Source: Bacteroidaceae bacterium
GTDB taxonomy: Bacteria; Bacteroidota; Bacteroidia; Bacteroidales; Bacteroidaceae
Length of the DNA stretch: 64,000 nucleotides
Assembly (NCBI GenBank): GCA_017481875.1
Contig: JAFUOP010000014.1
Span: 27,059-91,058, forward strand
Reading direction: 5' to 3'
How positions within the stretch are numbered: the first letter of the stretch is position 1; the number at the start of each line of letters is the position of its first letter. Positions 1 through 9,659 of the stretch are shown here, in pieces. The position numbers and the translations under genes were made by a program. Below the pieces are notes generated by a model, which saw only the letters and a list, made by a program, of their open reading frames with translations, was not told where the DNA came from and searched no databases.

Positions 1-1496
1 TCAATGGCGAGGATACCTCTTATGACCACGTTCTAAAATATACAGGGGTCTTTGGCGGAGTGCAGGTGCTTGCCATGCTGGTATCTATGCTTCGCAACAA
101 ATTGGCTGCAATGTGGCTCAGCAAGGCGGGTATGGGTTTCTATATGATATATTCCAACATAGCTTCGCTTGTGTCGAGTACCTCTAATGCCGGAATTCCG
201 TTTAGTGCTGTTAAAAATATTTCGGAATTATACGAGAGCAATGATTCGCAAAAAATTAATGAGTATATCATTGCTGTGCGTTCTTGGAGCTTGTGGACGG
301 CGTTTTTTGGTGCGCTATTATGCGTGCTAGTGGCCCCGTTCATAAGTTTCTTTTCTTTTGATGGCGATTGGGGCTACACTCTCGAAGTAGCTCTTCTTGC
401 CCCAATGATATTTGCCACTGCTATAACCAATGGTGAAATATCTATTCTCAAAGGTACTCGTAAACTAAAATGTGTTGCGGTAGTGACGACGGTGAGTGCT
501 CTGTTCACCCTTGTAAGTGTATTGCCATTTTTCTATTTTTTTGATTTCAGGGGCGTGATACCTGCACTTGTGGCGAATGCTGTTGTTATAATGTTTGTAC
601 ACTTGCATTACTCTTTGCGCATATATCCCTGGCGTGTAAAACTCCTTTCTGCCGAAGTGCTACGCAAGGGTGTGGGTATGATAAAACTAGGTATTCCCTA
701 CGTTGTTGCTTCAATCATAAACGCTCTTACCGCTCTTGCTATTCCCGCAATTTTGTTCAGCCTCGGTGGTGTTGAAGATGTTGGCTCGTACAAAGTGGGT
801 TATGGGCTCATGGTTGTGTATGCAGGAATTGTGTTTGTAGCTGTGGAGAGCGACTATTTTCCACGTCTTTCGGCGGTGAAAGATAATCTTGCCAGAATGA
901 ATTACGCAATAAACCAGCAAATTGATATTTGTGTGTTGTTTATAGCCCCTTTGCTGATTTTTATGATGCTGGCAATGCCTTTTATAATTAGAATTTTATT
1001 TACTCAAGAGTATCTTGTTGTTGTCGGTATGGCTATTATGTCGGCATTTTATATGTTCTTCAGGGCAATAATGCTCCCCATTGCTTATACTTCCCTGGCC
1101 AAAGGCGACACGGTGGTTTATCTTATTATGGAGATAGCCTACGATGCCTTCTCTTTGGCACTTATTGCTTTAGGGTATTATTGGGGAGGAATAACCGGAA
1201 CGGGTGTGGCTTTGTCTGTTGCCAGCCTTTTAGATGTTATAATGATTTCGGTATGTTATTCCCGCAGGTATGGTTTCCGTTATTTTCCTTCAACTGTAAG
1301 ATTGTCGCTTGTGCAAGGTTTTTTACTGCTTGCAGCACTCGCCTTGTGCTTGCAGGGCTGCGCGTGGGTAAAATATATCTGTGGCTTGCTTGTGCTTTTA
1401 GTCTCAATATCTTATTCTTTCAATACTTTGCGAAAGAAAACAAATATTATAGATGATTTTAAAAAGAGACTTTTAAAGAAATTTGTTCGTAAATAA
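1..1496 (+). CDS. Polysaccharide flippase (Wzx/O-antigen translocase type), 5' truncated by window
   Basis: Integral membrane protein of the MOP flippase superfamily, expected to move undecaprenyl-linked glycan units across the inner membrane. The frame is open from base 3, so the N-terminus lies outside the window; the GTG at 60 is not the likely start, because the upstream codons (ending LKYTGVFGGVQ) already match the first helix of O-antigen translocases. The rest shows about twelve hydrophobic segments separated by short charged loops and a basic C-terminus. It probably closes a polysaccharide locus to the left. Wzx is favoured over MurJ by the N-terminal pattern, but the glycan carried cannot be told. 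Confidence 0.85.
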   Translation, partial: NGEDTSYDHVLKYTGVFGGVQVLAMLVSMLRNKLAAMWLSKAGMGFYMIYSNIASLVSSTSNAGIPFSAVKNISELYESNDSQKINEYIIAVRSWSLWTAFFGALLCVLVAPFISFFSFDGDWGYTLEVALLAPMIFATAITNGEISILKGTRKLKCVAVVTTVSALFTLVSVLPFFYFFDFRGVIPALVANAVVIMFVHLHYSLRIYPWRVKLLSAEVLRKGVGMIKLGIPYVVASIINALTALAIPAILFSLGGVEDVGSYKVGYGLMVVYAGIVFVAVESDYFPRLSAVKDNLARMNYAINQQIDICVLFIAPLLIFMMLAMPFIIRILFTQEYLVVVGMAIMSAFYMFFRAIMLPIAYTSLAKGDTVVYLIMEIAYDAFSLALIALGYYWGGITGTGVALSVASLLDVIMISVCYSRRYGFRYFPSTVRLSLVQGFLLLAALALCLQGCAWVKYICGLLVLLVSISYSFNTLRKKTNIIDDFKKRLLKKFVRK

Positions 1497-1525
1497 AGGG
1501 TGGCGTTGTGTTAATTAAATAAATT

Positions 1526-2629
1526 ATGGAACATCCCGAAAATGATAAGGCATACAAAGGGTTGAAGGTAAACGATGGTGTTGAGCGTTTGAGTTCTGTA
1601 AACCCTTATCTGTCGCAGCGTCGTGCGAAGCGTGCTGCGCAGCTTTCTGTAGAAGATTATATACAGGGAATTTTGCGTGGCGATGTTACAGTGCTCAGCC
1701 GTGCAGTTACACTTGTGGAAAGTCTGTTGCCAGAGCATCAGGCGGTGGCACAGGAGGTAATAGAACGCTTGCTGCCTTATTCGGGAAAATCGTTGCGTGT
1801 GGGTATTACAGGAGTTCCAGGTGCAGGTAAAAGCACCTCTATTGATGCTTTTGGAATGCACATATTGCAAGAGCGTGGTGGCAAGCTTGCCGTGCTTGCA
1901 GTTGACCCTAGCAGTGAACGTAGCAAGGGTAGTATCTTGGGCGACAAAACACGTATGGAACGGCTCTCTGTGCGTGCTGATGCTTTCATACGTCCAAGTG
2001 CATCGGCCGGCTCACTTGGCGGTGTCGCACGCAAGACGCGTGAAACAATAATTCTTTGCGAGGCCGCAGGCTACGATACGGTTTTTGTGGAAACGGTAGG
2101 TGTAGGGCAGAGCGAAACCGCAGTATGTTCTATGGTGGATTTTTTTCTGCTTTTGCAAATAGCTGGTGCCGGTGATGAATTGCAGGGTATTAAGCGCGGT
2201 ATAATGGAAATGGCCGACGGCATTGTTATAAACAAAGCCGATGGTGCCAATAAAGATGAAGCGCAACGTGCTGCCGCGCACTACAGGAACGCCTTGCAAC
2301 TGTTCCCTATGCCACAAAGCGGAGTGCGCCCACAGGTGCTCACATACTCCGGTTTTTACGATATTGGTATAAAAGAGGTGTGGGATATGATATACGATTA
2401 TATCGGAAAGGTCAAGGCCAACGGCTCTTTTGAAAAAAGGCGTAACAGCCAGGCTAAATATTGGATGTACGAGACTATAAATGAGCAGCTACGTAACCGT
2501 TTTTATAATGCGACAGGTGTGGAGGCGCAACTCGCACACTATGAAAAGGAGTTGCTTGATGGCCGTATTACATCTTTTGCGGCTGCAACAAAGATGCTCG
2601 AATTCTACGATTCTGTAATTGAAAAATAG
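1526..2629 (+). CDS. meaB: Methylmalonyl-CoA mutase-associated GTPase MeaB
   Basis: G3E-family P-loop GTPase (ArgK/MeaB) that guards and reactivates B12-dependent methylmalonyl-CoA mutase, an enzyme of the succinate-propionate route. The 367-aa product has the Walker A motif GVPGAGKST near residue 97, a DPSSERSKGS segment, the ETVGVGQSE switch region and a NKADG guanine-specificity motif. Length is as expected for MeaB with its helical N-terminal arm and C-terminal dimerisation region. The mutase genes are not in the window. The gene starts 29 bp after the flippase and the next gene begins 2 bp after its stop, so it is probably co-transcribed with the cyclo-ligase. Confidence 0.93.
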   Translation: MEHPENDKAYKGLKVNDGVERLSSVNPYLSQRRAKRAAQLSVEDYIQGILRGDVTVLSRAVTLVESLLPEHQAVAQEVIERLLPYSGKSLRVGITGVPGAGKSTSIDAFGMHILQERGGKLAVLAVDPSSERSKGSILGDKTRMERLSVRADAFIRPSASAGSLGGVARKTRETIILCEAAGYDTVFVETVGVGQSETAVCSMVDFFLLLQIAGAGDELQGIKRGIMEMADGIVINKADGANKDEAQRAAAHYRNALQLFPMPQSGVRPQVLTYSGFYDIGIKEVWDMIYDYIGKVKANGSFEKRRNSQAKYWMYETINEQLRNRFYNATGVEAQLAHYEKELLDGRITSFAAATKMLEFYDSVIEK

Positions 2630-2631
2630 TT

Positions 2632-3162
2632 ATGGATAAGAGGCTTGTTCGCAAGCAGGTGCGCGAGGTACTTGCCACTATGTCTTCTGAGGAAAAAATG
2701 CAAAAATCGACAATGCTGGTTCTTGCTCTATTGCTGCACCCTGTAGTGAGGAGTGCCAAGTCTCTGGCTCTTTTTTCTCCACTGCCCGACGAACCGCAGA
2801 TAGGCGAAATAATTGAATTGCTGGCACAAGAACGCAAGGTATTGCTGCCACGTGTCGAAGGAAGCGTAATGCGTTTCTATGAATTTGTGCCAAAAATGCT
2901 TGCAAAGGGCTCCTATGGTATAATGGAACCTATGAGTGGCGAGCCGTTCCCTTGTGCGGAGATAGATGCAATTGTTGTTCCGGGGGTGGCTTTTACTGCA
3001 GATGGTCGGCGTTTGGGCCGTGGTAAAGGCTTCTACGATAAATATATGTCGCAAGAGGGCTTTTCTGCATATAAAATAGGAGTATGTTATGCCGAACAAC
3101 TACGGCAAGAGCTACCGTGCGAGCAGCACGATGTTATTATGAATGAAGTTGTGTATAAATAA
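2632..3162 (+). CDS. 5-formyltetrahydrofolate cyclo-ligase
   Basis: Converts 5-formyl-THF to 5,10-methenyl-THF with ATP, recycling an inhibitory folate. The 176-aa product shows a basic N-terminus (KRLVRKQVR) and, near residue 125, the signature GRRLGRGKGFYDKY that forms the ATP/phosphate site. Length is normal. It starts 2 bp after meaB, suggesting one transcript, and its stop codon lies within a 15-bp-stem terminator. In-window enzymes of the same folate pool include formate-THF ligase at 35.5-37.2 kb. Confidence 0.93.
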   Translation: MDKRLVRKQVREVLATMSSEEKMQKSTMLVLALLLHPVVRSAKSLALFSPLPDEPQIGEIIELLAQERKVLLPRVEGSVMRFYEFVPKMLAKGSYGIMEPMSGEPFPCAEIDAIVVPGVAFTADGRRLGRGKGFYDKYMSQEGFSAYKIGVCYAEQLRQELPCEQHDVIMNEVVYK

Positions 3163-3190
3163 GAAAGAGCCGCGTGGCTCTTTCTTATTT
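3157..3190. terminator. Bidirectional terminator between cyclo-ligase and acidic protein genes
   Basis: Perfect 15-bp inverted repeat (AAATAAGAAAGAGCC and its complement, loop GCGT) between convergent genes. A-rich and T-rich arm ends give a U-tract in both directions. The left arm contains the stop codon of the cyclo-ligase gene. Confidence 0.85.
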
Positions 3191-3191
3191 A

Positions 3192-3515
3192 TTATTCTTC
3201 ATCGTCTATTACTCCGTTGTATGCAAGCTCACCTTCTACTATGAAAAACAGTTCCTCGGGGTCATACTCGCCAATGCCGTTTTTCTTGGCCTCCTTGGCA
3301 ATGAAACGTGCAATATCATCAATGTCGATGTCTATGTATTCGTTACCGTTGTCGAGGATTCCGCTTTTGTCGTAGTAGTCGTAAATGGTGTCGAGAAAAT
3401 AGTAGAACTCGTCGTCGCTGAATTTCTCTTTTAACTCTTGGGGCAGACGCTCGCGTATGTATGCGATGGTCTTCTCGTCATCGAGGTCTTCGATGCTGAA
3501 TTCATCGTTTTGCAT
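3192..3515 (-). CDS. Conserved hypothetical acidic protein
   Basis: 107 aa, very rich in Asp and Glu, with a long helical middle (ERLPQELKEKFSDDE) and no signal peptide, membrane segment or cysteine. I recognise no domain. It starts 5 bp downstream of trxA and is the last gene of the dnaE-trxA transcription unit, ending at a strong terminator. The position behind trxA suggests a cytoplasmic housekeeping role, but nothing in the sequence gives a function. Confidence 0.75.
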   Translation of the reverse strand: MQNDEFSIEDLDDEKTIAYIRERLPQELKEKFSDDEFYYFLDTIYDYYDKSGILDNGNEYIDIDIDDIARFIAKEAKKNGIGEYDPEELFFIVEGELAYNGVIDDEE

Positions 3516-3520
3516 AGCTG

Positions 3521-3838
3521 TTATCCTAAAAGAGCTTCAAACTTAGCTTGAACATCGGCCTTTGATTTTGAGCCTACAAATTTGTCCACAACTTTACCAT
3601 CTTTTATGAAAATAACGGTGGGAACGTTGCGTATTCCATACTCGGCTGTAAGGTCGCAAGCCTCTTCTATGTCGCATTTTGCTACAGCAATGCGGCCCTC
3701 GTACTCATTGGAGAGTTCGTCGATAATGGGAGCAAGCTGCTTGCAAGGGCCACACCATGTTGCGCTGAAATCGAGCACAATAGGGAGGTTGGTAGCCATG
3801 AATTCCTGTGAGTTTTCGTCTGTTACAATAAATGCCAT
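3521..3838 (-). CDS. trxA: Thioredoxin
   Basis: 105-aa cytoplasmic thioredoxin reducing protein disulfides. The active site WCGPC sits near residue 30 in the usual ATWCGPCK context, and the cis-Pro loop is NVPTVIF near residue 75. Length equals the classical single-domain protein, with no signal sequence. It lies 21 bp downstream of dnaE and 5 bp before the acidic hypothetical gene, so the three are probably co-transcribed. Confidence 0.95.
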   Translation of the reverse strand: MAFIVTDENSQEFMATNLPIVLDFSATWCGPCKQLAPIIDELSNEYEGRIAVAKCDIEEACDLTAEYGIRNVPTVIFIKDGKVVDKFVGSKSKADVQAKFEALLG

Positions 3839-3859
3839 AGTTGTAAGTTTTTTAAGTTA

Positions 3860-6800
3860 CTAATTTAATTTATAATCTATATTCGGTAATTCCTTTAGGT
3901 ACTCTATAAACTCATATTCCACGGTTATATTGTGGCTTTTGGACACAAGTTCAAGAGTAAATTCGTGTTCATAGTCTTTTACGTTCATTTGCAGTTTGCT
4001 TGGCCCGGGGTGTTTTTCGGCATAATCGATAATGGTTTCGTAAATATCGTCGGTCAGAGCCATAATGTCGAAGGTGATGGTTAAGCTTTTTACCATTTTG
4101 TCCTTAATCTCGGGCATAAGCTCTATGCTGTTTACTACAAAATCCAGTTTTGTGGGGTCCCAACGACGCCCCTGGCAACTACCTTTTATATATAAGAAAT
4201 TGCCGGGTATAAAATAGTTCTGCCTTTTTATCCACTCATCGCCAAAAAAGAAGAGCTCGGCTGTGCCTGAAAAATCTTCAACTTTGGCTACACCGAATGG
4301 GCTGCCTTTTTTTGTGAAGCCTGTACGTGGCGCATCGGCAACTACACCTCCGAAGGTTATCTTGCGGTTGGATATAGTGTCGAGGTCGGCCATTTCTGCC
4401 GCTTTTGTATTGCAAAATTCACTTAATATTAGGCGGTAATCGTCAAGCGGGTGTGCCGAAAGGTATATTCCCACAAGCTCGCGTTCCTTGTTAAGCCTTT
4501 CGAGTGTGCTCCAGTTCCCGCCCTCGGGTACCTCGGGCTTGGGTATCTCGGGCATCTCTTCGGCACCAAACAGAGTGTTCTGGGCCGACGCTTTGTCTGC
4601 TTGGAATACATTGCCGTAGCGTATGAGGCTCTCGAGGAATTGCTCTCCTTTGCTGTTGGTGCTCATATATTGCTCACGGCTTATGCCTCCCGGTAGCTCG
4701 TCAAAGGCTCCCGACAAGGCAAGGCATTCGAGGTTCTTGCGGTTGCAGGCAGTGAGGTTTACACGTTGTACAAAGTCGAATATATCGGCAAAGGGGCCGT
4801 TTGCTTCGCGCTCATCAATTATACTTTGCACGGCAATATCACCCACGCCTTTTACCGCGCTTAGTCCGAAGCGTATGTCGCCTTTCTTGTTCACACCGAA
4901 TTTACGGTGCGACTCGTTTACATCGGGGCCAAGCACATTTATGCCCATACTTTTGCACTCTTGCATCAACTTTGTAATTTCATTAATCTTGTCAAGGTTG
5001 CGGCTCAATGCTCCGGCCATATATTGTGGCGGGTAGTGCGCTTTGAGATATGCTGTTTGGTAGGCTACCCAGGAGTAACACGTTGCGTGCGATTTATTGA
5101 AGGCGTACGATGCAAATTTTTCCCAGTCGGCCCATATCTTCTCCAGAGTGTTGGCCGGGTGCCCGTTGGCCGTTCCTCCATTTATGAATTTGGGCTTCAG
5201 CTCATCGAGCTTGTCCTTCATCTTCTTTCCCATGGCCTTGCGCAGAGTGTCGCTCTCGCCACGGGTGAAATTGGCCAAAAGACGCGATAGAAGCATCACC
5301 TGCTCTTGATATACCGTGATTCCGTATGTGTCCTTCAGGTATTTTTCCATGCAGGGGATATCGTACTTTACAAGTGCGGGGTTGTGCTTGCGCTCAATGA
5401 AGTCGGGGATATAGTCCATAGGGCCCGGGCGGTAGAGGGCGTTCATAGCAATGAGGTCCTCGAATGTGCTTGGCTGTAGCTCTCTAAGGTATTTTTGCAT
5501 TCCCGGCGACTCAAACTGGAATGTACCTATTGTGCTTCCTTTGCAGTAAAGTTCGTAGGTCAGAGGGTCGTCTATTGGTATGTTGTCAATATCAACATCA
5601 ATTTTCAAGCTGCGACGTATGTTTTCTATTGCCTCATTTATTACAGACAGAGTCTTAAGCCCCAGGAAGTCCATTTTTATAAGGCCGGTCTCCTCTATGA
5701 CGCTTCCCTCATATTGCGTAACGAGCATCTTCTCTCCGGTCTCTTTGTCTTCGGCAATACTTATGGGTACGTGGTCGGTTATGTCGTCGCGGCAGATAAT
5801 TGTTCCACAGGCGTGCACGCCGGTATTGCGCACGTTCCCCTCGAGCATTTTTGCATACTTTATGGTGTCGCGCAATATTGGGTCGGGCGATGCTTCGGCT
5901 TCGCGTAGCTCCGGCACCGATGCAATAGCATTTGTGAGGTTCATTTTCAGGCCGTCCGGGAGGCGGTCGGGAATGGCTTTGCAGAGCTTGTTCGATTGGT
6001 CGAGTGGCAGTTTCTGCACACGTGCCACGTCTTTAATGGCCAGCTTGGTTGCCATAGTGCCATATGTGATAATGTGGGCAACTTTCTCCTGTCCATATTT
6101 TTCTGTTACCCAGTTCAGAACGCGCCCGCGGCCATCGTCGTCAAAATCCACGTCAATATCGGGTAGTGATATGCGGTCGGGGTTTAGGAAACGTTCAAAA
6201 AGCAGGTCGTATTTTATGGGGTCCACTTGCGTGATTCCCAGCGCGTATGCCACAACGCTGCCGGCAGCCGAGCCACGGCCAGGCCCCACAGCTACGCCAA
6301 GCTCTTCGCGTGCTGCGCGAATAAAGTCTTGTACTATAAGGAAGTAGCCCGGGAAACCCATGGTCTTCATAATGTGTAGCTCAAAATCTATGCGGTCTGT
6401 GAGCTCCTGGTCAAAAGGTTCGGGGTAGCATTTTTTTGCTCCGTCGTATGTGAGCTTGCGCAAGTAGTCGCCTTCGAGTTTTATGCGGTATAGCTTTTCG
6501 TAGCCACCAAGCTTCTTTATCTTCTTTTCCGCCTCTTCCTGTGAGAGCACTACATTGCCTTTTTCATCGCGTGTAAACTCGTTGAAAAGGTCCTCGTGAG
6601 TGTATTTCTGCCTGTATAGCTCCTCTGTGCCAAAATCTTCGGGAATAGCAAAAGTGGGCATAATGGGTGCACTGTCGATAGAGTAGAACTCAACCTTGTC
6701 GCAAATCTCCACGGTGTTTGTCAGAGCTTCGGGCACGTATGAGAACATCTCGTTCATCTCGGCCTTGGTCTTCATCCACTCCTGCTTCGAGTATAGCATA

Positions 6801-7555
6801 CGTTTTGGGTCATCGAGGTCTTTTCCTGTGTTAAGGCATATTAGACGGTCGTGTGCTTCAGCGTTCTCTTCATCAACAAAATGCACATCGTTGGAGCATA
6901 TTAGTTTTACTCCACACTTGCGGCTTAATTCCTCAATGTGTTTGTTTACTTCCACTTGCATTGGGTACACCTCGTGGTTGGCACGCTCCACAGTGGCTTT
7001 GTGTATTTGCAGCTCCAGGTAGTAATCGTCGCCGAAAAGGTTCTTGTACCACATTACTGCCTCTTCGGCTTTTTGCAGGTCTCCACTTAGAATTAATTGC
7101 GGGATTTCACCTCCCAGGCAGGCGGAGCAACATATTATGCCTTCGTGGTATTTTTCAATCTCCACCTTGTCGGTACGCGGTGTGTAGTAGTAGCCTTCGG
7201 ACCACGCTTTCGATACAATCTTTACAAGGTTGTGGTAGCCGGTTTCGTTTTTGGCAAGCAGTATCAAGTGGTGCCCGCGCATGTCCTCTTTTTGGTCGCG
7301 GTTAAACAGGCGGCGTTCTGCGACATAAACTTCACAACCTATGATGGGCTTGAATTTGTCTTCGTTGTTCTTGCCTTTGTTCACTTTGTTCACGTAATTA
7401 AAGAACTCTTTTATGGCCATCATATTGCCATGGTCGGTTACGGCAATGCCGCGCATTCCGTCGGCAATAGCCTTGTCAACCAATCTCTTTACAGATGCTT
7501 GCCCGTCGAGAATAGAGTATTGTGTATGTACGTGTAGGTGAACAAAATCGTGCAT
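3860..7555 (-). CDS. dnaE: DNA polymerase III alpha subunit
   Basis: Replicative polymerase catalytic subunit, 1231 aa. The N-terminal PHP domain is intact in outline (HLHVHTQYS at residues 7-15, DHGNMM near 41). The polymerase core carries GPGRGSAAGS (424-433) and the catalytic aspartate motif PDIDVDF (465-471). Helix-hairpin-helix and OB-fold regions follow; the C-terminal part contains the ERELVGIYLSAHPLDDY segment typical of DnaE1. It is DnaE rather than PolC: no inserted DnaQ-like exonuclease is seen. It is the first gene of a minus-strand unit with trxA. Confidence 0.97.
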   Translation of the reverse strand: MHDFVHLHVHTQYSILDGQASVKRLVDKAIADGMRGIAVTDHGNMMAIKEFFNYVNKVNKGKNNEDKFKPIIGCEVYVAERRLFNRDQKEDMRGHHLILLAKNETGYHNLVKIVSKAWSEGYYYTPRTDKVEIEKYHEGIICCSACLGGEIPQLILSGDLQKAEEAVMWYKNLFGDDYYLELQIHKATVERANHEVYPMQVEVNKHIEELSRKCGVKLICSNDVHFVDEENAEAHDRLICLNTGKDLDDPKRMLYSKQEWMKTKAEMNEMFSYVPEALTNTVEICDKVEFYSIDSAPIMPTFAIPEDFGTEELYRQKYTHEDLFNEFTRDEKGNVVLSQEEAEKKIKKLGGYEKLYRIKLEGDYLRKLTYDGAKKCYPEPFDQELTDRIDFELHIMKTMGFPGYFLIVQDFIRAAREELGVAVGPGRGSAAGSVVAYALGITQVDPIKYDLLFERFLNPDRISLPDIDVDFDDDGRGRVLNWVTEKYGQEKVAHIITYGTMATKLAIKDVARVQKLPLDQSNKLCKAIPDRLPDGLKMNLTNAIASVPELREAEASPDPILRDTIKYAKMLEGNVRNTGVHACGTIICRDDITDHVPISIAEDKETGEKMLVTQYEGSVIEETGLIKMDFLGLKTLSVINEAIENIRRSLKIDVDIDNIPIDDPLTYELYCKGSTIGTFQFESPGMQKYLRELQPSTFEDLIAMNALYRPGPMDYIPDFIERKHNPALVKYDIPCMEKYLKDTYGITVYQEQVMLLSRLLANFTRGESDTLRKAMGKKMKDKLDELKPKFINGGTANGHPANTLEKIWADWEKFASYAFNKSHATCYSWVAYQTAYLKAHYPPQYMAGALSRNLDKINEITKLMQECKSMGINVLGPDVNESHRKFGVNKKGDIRFGLSAVKGVGDIAVQSIIDEREANGPFADIFDFVQRVNLTACNRKNLECLALSGAFDELPGGISREQYMSTNSKGEQFLESLIRYGNVFQADKASAQNTLFGAEEMPEIPKPEVPEGGNWSTLERLNKERELVGIYLSAHPLDDYRLILSEFCNTKAAEMADLDTISNRKITFGGVVADAPRTGFTKKGSPFGVAKVEDFSGTAELFFFGDEWIKRQNYFIPGNFLYIKGSCQGRRWDPTKLDFVVNSIELMPEIKDKMVKSLTITFDIMALTDDIYETIIDYAEKHPGPSKLQMNVKDYEHEFTLELVSKSHNITVEYEFIEYLKELPNIDYKLN

Positions 7556-7751
7556 AGTGTCCGTAATTTATTTAGCGTTGATAAAGTTAATAGCTTTTGT
7601 TCGTTTTGCATAGCTCTTTGGCTAAAAAGTTATCAACAATCTGCAGAGAACGGGCAGCGTGTCTCTGTCTGTTGGGTTTGATTGTTTATTCCCAAATAGT
7701 AGAGCAGTGTACTTAATTTACGGTTATATATTGTGTTTTTGCCTGTTTTTG

Positions 7752-7782
7752 TTTGCGATTTAACAAATTGTTACTATTTTTG
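7752..7782 (+). promoter_or_regulatory. Bacteroidetes-type promoter for psd-pssA
   Basis: TTTG at 7752-7755, a 19-bp spacer, and TATTTTTG at 7775-7782, a full match to the Bacteroidetes sigma-ABfr pattern TTTG-N19/20-TAnnTTTG. Transcription would start near 7789, giving a leader of about 90 nt before psd. Confidence 0.7.
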
Positions 7783-7880
7783 CGGTAAACCACAAAGAAA
7801 TACTGCACTTGCAATGGGGTGTGAAGGTAGTTTCGTGTTTCATTTGCCTGTGAGTGTCTTTGTATAATAAATTTTCTACG

Positions 7881-8588
7881 ATGAAAAAACTCGATAGGAT
7901 AAAAAAAATAAAGAACATTAGAATACACCGCGAAGGTACCGAGATACTCCTTGTCTCTCTGCTTTTGCTAGTTCTGATAAATGTACCTCTTTGGTATTTT
8001 CTACCTTCATTTGTGCTTTTGAATTCTATAGTAAGCATTTGTACAATTACCGTATATTTGCTTATGGTCAATTTTTTCCGTAGCCCCATAAGACGTTTCC
8101 GTGGTGATACCGATAATATAGTTGTAGCTCCCGCAGACGGCAAGGTTGTGGTTATAGAGAATGTTTATGAGCCCGACCATTTTAAGGCTGAACGTAAAAT
8201 GGTTTCAATATTTATGAGCCCTATGAATGTTCATGCCAATTGGTATCCTGTCGATGGCGTGGTTACTAGAGTAGAGCATCAGAAAGGTAAGTTCCACAAG
8301 GCTTGGTTGCCAAAGGCAAGTACCGAAAATGAGCGTTCTTTGGTTGTGATAGAGCTTCCCGATGGCCAGGAGATACTTATGCGCCAGGTGGCCGGTGCTA
8401 TGGCGCGTCGCATTGTTACATATTCAACCGTTGGCGAAGAGTGCTTTATTGATCAACATATGGGCTTTATAAAGTTTGGTTCTCGTGTTGATGTTTACTT
8501 GCCACTCGACGCTGAAGTGTGCGTGAAACTAGAGCAAAAGACCATCGGTAACGAAACTGTCATTGCCAAACTTAAAGAAAAAGAGTAG
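7881..8588 (+). CDS. psd: Phosphatidylserine decarboxylase (archaeal/Bacteroidetes short type)
   Basis: Makes phosphatidylethanolamine from phosphatidylserine at the inner membrane. The product is 235 aa from the ATG at 7881; an upstream GTG at 7854 would only add nine unsupported residues. Two hydrophobic segments lie near residues 20-65. The pyruvoyl-forming self-cleavage site is the Gly-Ser of [10 protein letters not shown] near the C-terminus. This is the short PSD-A-like form rather than the LGST form of E. coli. It is followed directly by pssA, which supplies its substrate. Confidence 0.93.
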   Translation: MKKLDRIKKIKNIRIHREGTEILLVSLLLLVLINVPLWYFLPSFVLLNSIVSICTITVYLLMVNFFRSPIRRFRGDTDNIVVAPADGKVVVIENVYEPDHFKAERKMVSIFMSPMNVHANWYPVDGVVTRVEHQKGKFHKAWLPKASTENERSLVVIELPDGQEILMRQVAGAMARRIVTYSTVGEECFIDQHMGFIKFGSRVDVYLPLDAEVCVKLEQKTIGNETVIAKLKEKE

Positions 8589-9296
8589 ATGAGTATAAAA
8601 AAAAATATTCCCAATACTATAACCTGCTGCAACCTATTCTCGGGGTGTGTGGCGTGTATAATGGCTGTAGAAGGAAATTTCTATGCGGCATTGGCATTTA
8701 TAGTCTTGGGTGCTGTTTTTGATTTCTTCGATGGCATGGTAGCGCGTTTGCTCAAGGTGTCATCTCCCCTTGGTTTGCAATTGGATTCTCTTGCCGATGA
8801 TATAACATTTGGCCTGGCACCGTCTGTGGTTGTTTTTTCTTTCTTAAGAAACTTGCCATTGCCCGGGTATTTATTGCCGGTAGCCGAATTATTTCCTTAT
8901 TATGCATTCTTAATAGCTGTATTCTCGGCTTTGCGTCTTGCAAAGTTTAATATTGATACTCGTCAAAAAAGTACTTTTATAGGGTTGCCGACGCCTGCGA
9001 ATGCCCTGTTTTGGGTGTCGCTTGTGGCTGGTTTTGGAGATAGTATAACAGATTTGAATGCTGGTTGGTTGTTAATGCTGGGCTTAATAACTCTTTTCTC
9101 ATATCTCCTGGTATCTGAGATTCCAATGTTCTCTTTAAAGTTTAAGAGTCTTCGTTGGCGCAGTAACAAAATACGTTACATATTTCTTATATGCTCAATA
9201 CCAATGTTTGTGCTTGGCATAACTGCAGCTGTGGCTATCATAGCTTGGTATCTTGTTCTTTCTGTAGCTCTTTATGTTCGCAAAAGCAGGGCGTAA
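8589..9296 (+). CDS. pssA: CDP-diacylglycerol-serine O-phosphatidyltransferase
   Basis: Joins CDP-diacylglycerol and L-serine to make phosphatidylserine. The 235-aa membrane protein carries the full CDP-alcohol phosphatidyltransferase signature, DG-x2-AR-x8-G-x3-D-x3-D (from FDGMVAR to SLADD, residues about 47-70), and roughly seven hydrophobic segments. It begins at the base after the psd stop, so the two steps to phosphatidylethanolamine are translationally adjacent. Confidence 0.95.
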   Translation: MSIKKNIPNTITCCNLFSGCVACIMAVEGNFYAALAFIVLGAVFDFFDGMVARLLKVSSPLGLQLDSLADDITFGLAPSVVVFSFLRNLPLPGYLLPVAELFPYYAFLIAVFSALRLAKFNIDTRQKSTFIGLPTPANALFWVSLVAGFGDSITDLNAGWLLMLGLITLFSYLLVSEIPMFSLKFKSLRWRSNKIRYIFLICSIPMFVLGITAAVAIIAWYLVLSVALYVRKSRA

Positions 9297-9371
9297 TGTA
9301 TTAAAATTGCTCTAGCGGTAATCCGTTTTATAGTAGTGGTTGTTTTTTTAGTAAATTGAATTATTTCGGAT

Positions 9372-9656
9372 ATGAGCTTTATATTTTTCTTGATAATACT
9401 TGGAATTTTTATTCTAATATTGATTCCTACTTTCATTTTTTCTGCTATTCGTACAATTCTGTCGATGCTTGGCTTTATGTTCATTGGCAGAAAACGTCGC
9501 CACTCTTCATCGCATAATGAAGAGAAGAATTTTCATTATAAACAAACAGCCAATAGTGGCAGAGATAGTGGTAGTTCATCTGCTGTACGTAAGAAGATGT
9601 TTGAAAAGAATGAGGGTGAGTATGTCGATTTTGAAGAGATAAAAGAGGACAAGTAG
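9372..9656 (+). CDS. DUF4834 family small membrane protein
   Basis: 94 aa: one long hydrophobic segment at the N-terminus (residues 2-30), then a polar, basic, low-complexity tail ending in an acidic stretch (EYVDFEEIKEDK). This is the layout of DUF4834, a Bacteroidetes family often found beside pssA. Function is unknown. It lies 75 bp downstream of pssA on the same strand and converges on tadA with 3 bp between stop codons; no terminator is apparent between them. Confidence 0.8.
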   Translation: MSFIFFLIILGIFILILIPTFIFSAIRTILSMLGFMFIGRKRRHSSSHNEEKNFHYKQTANSGRDSGSSSAVRKKMFEKNEGEYVDFEEIKEDK

Positions 9657-9659
9657 CTG

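Noticed and set aside
5580-6347. 255-codon frame opposite dnaE
   Set aside because: Shadow of dnaE; Ser/Arg-rich translation without a start context or promoter.
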